A stretch of 9,842 bases of DNA from Candidatus Syntropharchaeum sp. (lineage in GTDB: Archaea; Halobacteriota; Syntropharchaeia; Alkanophagales; Methanospirareceae). The position numbers and the translations under genes were made by a program. Location of the stretch: contig JADHYP010000042.1 in NCBI GenBank assembly GCA_016782355.1, positions 1-9,842 on the forward strand, in the 5' to 3' direction. Below the pieces are notes generated by a model. The model ran no database searches and was not told where the DNA came from. It was given only the letters and a program-made list of their open reading frames with translations. This document shows positions 7,411-9,842 of this stretch, one piece after another (within the stretch, counting starts at the first letter, position 1; each line of letters begins with the position of its first letter).

Positions 7411-8103
7411 ATGAAAGAGTTGATAGGTGCGATTAATAATTTACGAAAAAATCAAACAGTCGCAAAACTAGTAAAGGAGAGAATAAAAGAATTTGAGGAG
7501 AATCATAACAAAAATAGCGAAAGTTGGTTCTCAGAACTTTGTTTCTGCCTATTGACAGCAAATTCTTCCGCAAAGCTTGGTATTAAGATACAAAGGCGAG
7601 TGGGGATTGAGGGATTTTTGAATATGCCTTTAGAACGATTAGAAGCGATTTTAAAGGAAGAAGGGCATGTATTTTATAAGAGGAGAAGTGAATTTATTGT
7701 TGAGGCGAGGAAATTTGATATAAAGGATGCTATAGCCTTGTTTGAGGATAAAAAAGAAGCAAGAGAGTGGCTCGCTAAGAACGTTAAAGGTCTTGGTTAT
7801 AAAGAGGCAAGTCATCTTCTAAGGAACCTTGGATATGGAAACGTTGCGATATTGGACCGGCATATTTTGAGGGTAATGCAGAGATATGGAGTTATTGAAA
7901 GCATTCCTAAGATATTAACGAAGAAAAAGTATTTGGAGCTTGAAAAGAAGTTGGAAGAGTTGGCAAAAGTAGTTGATATGAGTCTTGGGACAATGGATCT
8001 GTACTTATGGTATATGGAAACTGGAAAGGTGTTAAAATACTGTATTTATTCTACGGAACTGAGCGGAGCGTTGATACTAAGACCGCTTTTTGCTCTTGTA
8101 TAA
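7411..8103 (+). CDS. ogg: Ogg2-type 8-oxoguanine DNA glycosylase/lyase with an acquired tail
   Basis: The protein removes 8-oxoguanine from DNA and cleaves the backbone by its lyase activity. It belongs to the archaeal Ogg2 branch of the helix-hairpin-helix glycosylases. The catalytic block NVKGLGYKEASHLLRNLG (124-141) supplies the Schiff-base lysine K131. AILDRHIL (146-153) supplies the catalytic aspartate D149. The usual ending DLYLWYMETGKVLK finishes at residue 209. Family members are about 207-210 residues, so the protein should have stopped there. Instead it continues for 21 residues, the last 15 of which (ELSGALILRPLFALV) are a translated piece of a decayed LysE gene. The fold is complete before the tail, so activity is probably kept. 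The start ATG follows radA by 30 bases with only a weak ribosome-binding site. Confidence 0.92.
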   Translation: MKELIGAINNLRKNQTVAKLVKERIKEFEENHNKNSESWFSELCFCLLTANSSAKLGIKIQRRVGIEGFLNMPLERLEAILKEEGHVFYKRRSEFIVEARKFDIKDAIALFEDKKEAREWLAKNVKGLGYKEASHLLRNLGYGNVAILDRHILRVMQRYGVIESIPKILTKKKYLELEKKLEELAKVVDMSLGTMDLYLWYMETGKVLKYCIYSTELSGALILRPLFALV

Positions 8104-8217
8104 TATTAGATACATTGAAGAAAGGCGTTTTATACTCCTGATTGTCTTAGGACATTTTCTTTCTGATTTTATCTATTATTCTTTCGTCTCTTTTTTCTCT
8201 AGGGGAAAAAATTCCTG
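8055..8217 (+). pseudogene. LysE-family exporter relic with internal deletion
   Basis: This stretch is a degraded second copy of the LysE gene at 170-841, in the same orientation. Bases 8055-8133 match about 227-302, sharing CTGAGCGGAGCGTTGATAC and ACCGCTTTTTGCT. Bases 8141-8217 match about 668-747, sharing TTTCTGATTT and TCGTCTCTTTTT. The roughly 365 bases between these blocks in the intact-length copy are gone. The relic has stops, a two-base insertion and a three-base deletion against the other copy, and its PGP motif has become LRP. Its first 49 bases are read as the tail of Ogg. It cannot make a transporter. It accounts for most of the gap between ogg and the next gene. Confidence 0.85.
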
Positions 8218-8243
8218 ATGGTATACTTGCATAGCTGAAGCAA

Positions 8244-8253
8244 AACTATAAAC
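8244..8253 (+). promoter_or_regulatory. Possible TATA box for the coiled-coil protein gene
   Basis: AACTATAAAC is centred about 33 bases before ATG 8282. This fits a transcript with a very short leader, common in archaea, and there is no Shine-Dalgarno site before that ATG. Composition and spacing are the only support. Confidence 0.4.
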
Positions 8254-8281
8254 CAAATTATCATCTACTTAAACATGTCAA

Positions 8282-9574
8282 ATGAAGTGGCTAAATAAAA
8301 TCCTTGGCAAGGAGGAAATACCGTCCACAGTCGCCTTCGATGGAATAGACACCTGGTTGGAGATGGCATCGAAATCGCTATTTCGTGGTCTGAGTGCAAA
8401 TGCCGAACAGTTATATGAAGAGATAAGAGATATACGTGAGAGACTTAAGCAAAACATCTCCGAGCTTCAGGACGCCGAACCCGACGATACTATGCCCGCG
8501 CATGTCGCAAAAATAGGATTGTCAAACCGTGATAAAATGGTAAAACATCTCTATTCGCTGACTGAAAAAATTTCTATTCCGATCCAAACCGATTATAAAA
8601 CGGTTTTATCTTTTTATGGAATAACCAATTCCGACATAGAATTTGCTTCGGGCAAGTCATCGAAGAACGTTTACTATGTTCGGTCACTGTTTCCAGAGGA
8701 GGTTAAGGAAGTCGTCGCGGACCTCAATCAATTGAGAACCCTTCTTAACCAGCTTATAACACCCATGAAGGGAAAAGAAAGCCAGATTATGAATTTGGAA
8801 CGTGTGCCGGGGATAGTAGAGGATATAAAAGAGCTGAAATCAAGAATAGAAAAGGAAAAAGAGAACGTTTGCGAGCAAGAAGAAGAGAGTTCTGCACTCG
8901 AAAGGAGAATCGAAACAGAAGGGAAAAGATTGGGAATGATTGAAGAAGCGGAGGAATGGGTGCGGTTCAAAGAGCTCGAAACTGAATTATCTTCATTAGA
9001 AGAGGAATTAAACACGCTCGAATCGGACGTTAGCAACTTGTTCTCCCCAATTAACAAAGCACTCAACCTATTGAAGAAGCAGGATGAGACCGGGCGGCAT
9101 ACGTTTACTCCTGAAGAGCGAAGCGCGATTTCTTCTATCCTGTCCTCTCCAGTTCGAGCGCTCGGTGAAGATATTAACGAATTTCTACTCGCTATAAGGA
9201 ATATCATCGAGGGAGACCCCGCTATCCTGAAGGACCGGAAGCGAGACAGGACACTGGCATGGATAGACCACCTGTTAAATAGCGAGCTATCTTCTATGAA
9301 GGAAAAACGTGAGCTGTTACAATCAAGAATTGAAGAGGTCAAAGGTAAGCTTTCGGTTCTGACGGTACTCAAAGATAGGAAGGCGACGGAACAATTAATT
9401 GTTTCTGCTAAGGCGCAACTCACTCGATTACAGGAAGGAATACACCGTTCAAAAAGACACATAGTTTCGTTGGAAGAGGAACGCACAGAGAAAGAGCGGA
9501 TTTTGTTAGAGGCTCTGGAAGGGATTGCAGGTAAAGAGATTGACGTTGAATTCAAGCTTATCCGCCTTCTCTAA
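8282..9574 (+). CDS. Large coiled-coil protein of unknown function
   Basis: A soluble 430-residue protein with no signal peptide or membrane segment. I cannot name its family with confidence. A globular N-terminal part (1-160) includes MKWLNKILGKEEIP and SIPIQTDYKTVLSFYGITNS. Long heptad-like, Glu/Lys/Leu-rich segments lie at about 170-255 and 335-415, separated by a less charged region at 255-330 with FTPEERSAISSILSSPVRALGEDINEF. It resembles the coiled-coil arms of SMC/SbcC proteins in composition. It has no Walker A or B motif, so it is not such an ATPase. The ATG at 8282 has no ribosome-binding site, but a TATA-like box lies 33 bases upstream. The downstream neighbour is a convergent PolX remnant, its stop only two bases from this gene's stop. 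A structural or partner role is plausible but not shown. Confidence 0.75.
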   Translation: MKWLNKILGKEEIPSTVAFDGIDTWLEMASKSLFRGLSANAEQLYEEIRDIRERLKQNISELQDAEPDDTMPAHVAKIGLSNRDKMVKHLYSLTEKISIPIQTDYKTVLSFYGITNSDIEFASGKSSKNVYYVRSLFPEEVKEVVADLNQLRTLLNQLITPMKGKESQIMNLERVPGIVEDIKELKSRIEKEKENVCEQEEESSALERRIETEGKRLGMIEEAEEWVRFKELETELSSLEEELNTLESDVSNLFSPINKALNLLKKQDETGRHTFTPEERSAISSILSSPVRALGEDINEFLLAIRNIIEGDPAILKDRKRDRTLAWIDHLLNSELSSMKEKRELLQSRIEEVKGKLSVLTVLKDRKATEQLIVSAKAQLTRLQEGIHRSKRHIVSLEEERTEKERILLEALEGIAGKEIDVEFKLIRLL

Positions 9575-9575
9575 C

Positions 9576-9728
9576 TTAGCGAAATATCTTCTTCGCTATC
9601 CCTTCTCCCACCCCCGGTATTTTCTTTAGTTCTTTTACGCCACCTCGCTCTGCTATCACCTTTAAGTCCTGCGTAAGCGTTTCTATTGTCCGGGCGGCTC
9701 TTCTATACAAGTTGTACCGATATAATTC
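9576..9728 (-). pseudogene. PolX-type DNA polymerase N-terminal fragment
   Basis: On the minus strand the frame reads about 50 residues ending at TAA 9576-9578. The stretch YRRAARTIETL, then LKVIAERGGVKELKKIPGVG and EGIAKKI, matches the N-terminal helix-hairpin-helix of family X polymerases (PolX), whose full proteins are about 570 residues. Here the frame is closed upstream by TGA at 9729-9731 and downstream right after the hairpin, so both the preceding helix and the polymerase and PHP domains are missing. Just upstream, a different frame reads MKKMVAIVRIISVQLV, possibly the start of the gene cut off by a frameshift. That is a guess. The rest of 9732-9842 holds nothing I can identify. Confidence 0.65.
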
Positions 9729-9842
9729 TCACAATCGCAACCATTTTTTTCATCGAATTTTAGGCGGGAATATACAAACGAATATCCGACAGATTAAATG
9801 GACTTCCAGGTCCTACCCATCCCGTAATTAAATGATACAATC

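Noticed and set aside
8728..9555. Long minus-strand open frame (275 codons) opposite the coiled-coil gene.
   Set aside because: Its Ser-rich product mirrors the Glu/Lys codons of the plus-strand gene, which has a promoter-like box and a sensible protein. It is a shadow frame.
1..9842. CRISPR array.
   Set aside because: No regularly spaced repeats of 23-40 bases were seen; the only exact tandem repeat is the 18-base pair at 4601-4636.

Overview
The window looks like chromosomal DNA from a euryarchaeon. It carries an Orc1/Cdc6 initiator, a RadA recombinase, an archaeal-type Ogg2 8-oxoguanine glycosylase, a fragment of the archaeal DUF790/Bax1 family, archaeal-style TATA boxes, and an archaeal tRNA-Ala. 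A methanogen or anaerobic methane/alkane-oxidising relative (Methanomicrobia-like) fits the gene set, but the sequence alone does not fix the genus.

Layout. (1) 1-850: the 5' part of tRNA-Ala(CGC) on the minus strand runs off the left edge. Next to it, diverging, is a LysE-family exporter gene that reads correctly from end to end except for one in-frame TGA. (2) 860-2500: an IS4-type transposase split by a -1 frame change, butting in tail-to-tail overlap against a DUF790/Bax1 fragment that lacks both ends. (3) 2541-5067: an accessory block. Two paralogous proteins share a VapB/DUF217-like N-terminus but have different C-termini. They flank a DUF457-type membrane protein and an unrecognised 260-residue protein with a weak PD-(D/E)XK-like pattern. 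(4) 5141-8103: a same-strand replication/repair cluster, orc1/cdc6 - radA - ogg. (5) 8055-8217: a decayed, internally deleted second copy of the LysE gene, whose first bases now encode the C-terminal tail of Ogg. (6) 8282-9574: a large coiled-coil protein of unknown function. (7) 9576-9728, minus strand: a remnant of the helix-hairpin-helix region of a PolX-type polymerase.

How the genes fit together. Orc1 loads the replicative machinery, RadA carries out recombinational repair, and Ogg removes 8-oxoguanine. Their short gaps (53 and 30 bases) and shared strand suggest joint expression. Around this core are several broken genes: a LysE gene with a nonsense codon, a LysE relic, a frameshifted transposase, a DUF790 fragment and a PolX fragment. 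This points to a locus that has been repeatedly rearranged. The best candidate for something undescribed is the 2.5-kb block with the paired DUF217-like proteins and the orphan convergent/divergent gene between them.
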